From Rhodospirillaceae bacterium (lineage in GTDB: Bacteria > Pseudomonadota > Alphaproteobacteria > DSM-16000 > Inquilinaceae), in NCBI GenBank assembly GCA_020638575.1, contig JACKIH010000003.1, positions 477,501-541,500 of the forward strand: a stretch of DNA of 64,000 nucleotides, read 5' to 3'. Made by a program: the position numbers and the translations under genes. Below, piece after piece: positions 62,433-64,000 of the stretch. Positions within the stretch are counted from its first letter, which is position 1. Each line of letters opens with the position of its first letter. Under the pieces are notes generated by a model, which saw nothing but the letters and a program-made list of their open reading frames with translations, did not search any database and was not told the DNA's origin.

Positions 62433-63409
62433 GCCGGTTCCTCCACCCGGATACGCAGCTTGCCCTGCAGGCTTGCCAGGTAGATCGCCCCCATCAGGAT
62501 GAAGCCGAAGACGATCTGGCGGATCGAGGGCTCGACGCCGAACAGGTTCATCAGGTTTTCGATGATGGCGATCACCAGCACCGCGGCGAAGATGCCGCCG
62601 ATGCGCCCCACCCCGCCCGTCAGCGCGGTACCGCCGAGGATGGTGCCGGCGAACACCATGAGGATGTCGCCCTCGCCCATGTCCGCCACGGCCGACTGCA
62701 GGCGGCCGACCTCCAGCAGCCCGCCGACGCCGGCGACGAAGCCGGCGATGGCAAAGCAGGCAATCTTGGTGCGCGAGATGTTGACGCCGGCGATGTAGGC
62801 CGCTTCTTCGTTGTTGCCGAGGGCGAAGATGTCCTTGCCCAGCTTGTGGTGGTTCACCACCACGTACGCCACGGCATAGAGGGCGACCCATACGATCACC
62901 GACACCGGGACGACGCCGAACACCCGTTCCGACCCGAGGAACACGATCTCGTCGGGCATATAGTAGACCCCCTCCGGGATCAGGTAGATCACCAGGCCGC
63001 GCATGATCAGCAACGTGGCCAGCGTCACCAGGAAGGCGTTCACCCCCAGGCGCACGGAGAAGAGCCCGTTGATCAGGCCCACCAGCAGGCCGATCAGCGG
63101 CACCACCATCACCGCGAAGCCTGGCCACACCTGGTCCGGCATCCAGTCGAGCACCCAGACGATGGCCAGCGTGGGGGCGAGCGCGAAGGTCGACTCCAGC
63201 GACAGGTCGAGCCCGCCCGTGAGCATGACGAAGAACAAGCCCAGCACCATGCAGCCCAGCGGGGCCGCCGCCCACATGACGTTGACGAAGTTCCGCACCG
63301 ACAGGAAGCCCGGCACGAACAGGCCGATGATCACCAGCAGCAGCAGCAACGCCCAAATCAGGTGGCGTTCCAGCACCAGGAACAGCAGCACGTAGAGTTT
63401 TCTGCTCAC
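62429..63409 (-). CDS. Ribose-type sugar ABC transporter permease
   Basis: RbsC-like inner-membrane permease for monosaccharides or polyols, 326 residues with about eight to ten helices, including LLLLLVIIGLFVPGFLSV near the N-terminus and the GVNAFLVTLATLLIMRGLV segment typical of the family. The GTG start overlaps the ATPase stop (GTGA), and the end overlaps the kinase start (GTGA), so three genes are chained by translational coupling. Confidence 0.93.
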   Translation of the reverse strand: MSRKLYVLLFLVLERHLIWALLLLLVIIGLFVPGFLSVRNFVNVMWAAAPLGCMVLGLFFVMLTGGLDLSLESTFALAPTLAIVWVLDWMPDQVWPGFAVMVVPLIGLLVGLINGLFSVRLGVNAFLVTLATLLIMRGLVIYLIPEGVYYMPDEIVFLGSERVFGVVPVSVIVWVALYAVAYVVVNHHKLGKDIFALGNNEEAAYIAGVNISRTKIACFAIAGFVAGVGGLLEVGRLQSAVADMGEGDILMVFAGTILGGTALTGGVGRIGGIFAAVLVIAIIENLMNLFGVEPSIRQIVFGFILMGAIYLASLQGKLRIRVEEPA

Positions 63410-64000
63410 AGCGAGGAGACTCCCTGGATCTCGCGGAAGACGTCACCGACCGTGAAATCCGGTGCGCCACGCTCTAGGACGCGAACCACCCGTCCCTTGA
63501 AGAAAATGAAAATGCGATCGCAGATGGCGATCAACTCGTCCTCGCTCTCCGAAATCATGACGACCGCGGCCTCCGCCGCCATTTGGGTGCGCACCACGCG
63601 CAGGAGGTCGGGCTTGACCGACAGGTCGACGCCGCGCGTCGGCTCGTTGAGCAGCACCACCTTCGGCGTGGTCATGGCCAGGCGGTTGACCATGACCTTC
63701 TGTTTGTTGCCGCCCGACAGGTGGTCGATCATGGTGCCGAGGCTCGGCGTCTTCACCTTCAGTGCCCGCGTGGCGTCGGCCGCCGCCGCCGACGCCCGGC
63801 GGCCGTCGATCAGGCCGAGCGAGTTGGCGAAGCGGTGGTAGCTGGACAGCAGCGTGTTCTCTTCCACTGATCGGTTCTGTACCACCGCCTCGGCTTCGCG
63901 GTGCTTGGGCAGCAGGGCAATGCCGCAGTCGAGCGCCTGTCGCGGGGTGGCAAGGCGGATCTCCCTGCCGTCCATGGCGATGGTGCCGGCAGTGGCGGGT
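63406..64000 (-). CDS. Ribose-type sugar ABC transporter ATPase (partial)
   Basis: C-terminal part (about 197 residues) of an RbsA-like ATPase that normally has two nucleotide-binding domains and about 500 residues; the N-terminus lies beyond the right edge. Visible features of the second domain: GTIAMDGREIRLATPRQAL, signature LSGGNKQKVMVNR and the Walker B region VVLLNEPTRGVDL, where the usual Asp is Asn. The H-loop position is occupied by ISESEDEL, as is common in second domains of this family. It is the first of the chained genes ATPase-permease-kinase-dehydrogenase-regulator. Confidence 0.9.
   Translation of the reverse strand, partial: PATAGTIAMDGREIRLATPRQALDCGIALLPKHREAEAVVQNRSVEENTLLSSYHRFANSLGLIDGRRASAAAADATRALKVKTPSLGTMIDHLSGGNKQKVMVNRLAMTTPKVVLLNEPTRGVDLSVKPDLLRVVRTQMAAEAAVVMISESEDELIAICDRIFIFFKGRVVRVLERGAPDFTVGDVFREIQGVSSL

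Overview
The window is about 64 kb of GC-rich (roughly 65-70%), gene-dense bacterial chromosome. The gene content and layout point to an alphaproteobacterium, perhaps Rhodospirillales-like: a Rhodobacter-type smo/mtlK polyol operon, several sugar ABC and TRAP uptake operons, and frequent GTG starts. This placement is an inference from gene families; there is no rRNA in the window.

Positions 1-8.7 kb are mostly housekeeping: the end of a DapA-like aldolase gene (cut by the left edge), a MATE exporter, gyrA, coaD, tRNA-Lys(TTT), and three minus-strand envelope or stress genes (DUF1328, CsbD, DUF2254). Positions 9-13.5 kb hold a complete MacA-MacB-NodT tripartite exporter operon, followed by a small lipoprotein gene. 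Positions 14.7-22.2 kb hold a complete sorbitol/mannitol operon: binding protein, two permeases, ATPase, sorbitol dehydrogenase, mannitol 2-dehydrogenase and a PfkB fructokinase. Together they import hexitols, oxidise them to fructose and phosphorylate it.

Positions 22.2-30.9 kb form an accessory island and are the most interesting part. A peptidoglycan-amidase-like gene points left, away from a rightward operon of a multi-domain TIR protein, a large nSTAND NTPase with a membrane anchor and an AT-rich helical sensor region, and a SLOG-domain protein with four predicted membrane segments. The domain set suggests an immune circuit resembling Thoeris in logic: sensor NTPase, TIR signal maker, SLOG-gated membrane effector. 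I do not recognise the exact combination. An 11-bp tandem repeat covers the last stop codon.

Positions 31-38.3 kb hold an IclR regulator and a TRAP uptake operon (P-M-Q order) with two SDR dehydrogenases, an IolB/KduI-like isomerase and a cupin, probably for a sugar acid or deoxysugar. A MORN-repeat protein follows. On the minus strand, 39-43.8 kb carries a glucose-type ABC transporter operon trailed by an orphan ectC-like gene. An aquaporin gene lies at 44.1-45.0 kb.

Positions 45-57.6 kb are a minus-strand surface-glycan operon: a KpsC-like giant glycosyltransferase, then pseB, pseC, pseF, a fused pseG-pseH, pseI, rfbB, rfbD and rfbA. This encodes all six CMP-pseudaminic acid activities in five genes, plus dTDP-sugar synthesis without rfbC. 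Positions 58.4-64 kb are a minus-strand carbohydrate operon (RbsA-like ATPase cut by the right edge, permease, FGGY kinase, GlpD-like dehydrogenase, DeoR-type regulator) whose make-up resembles erythritol/polyol loci.
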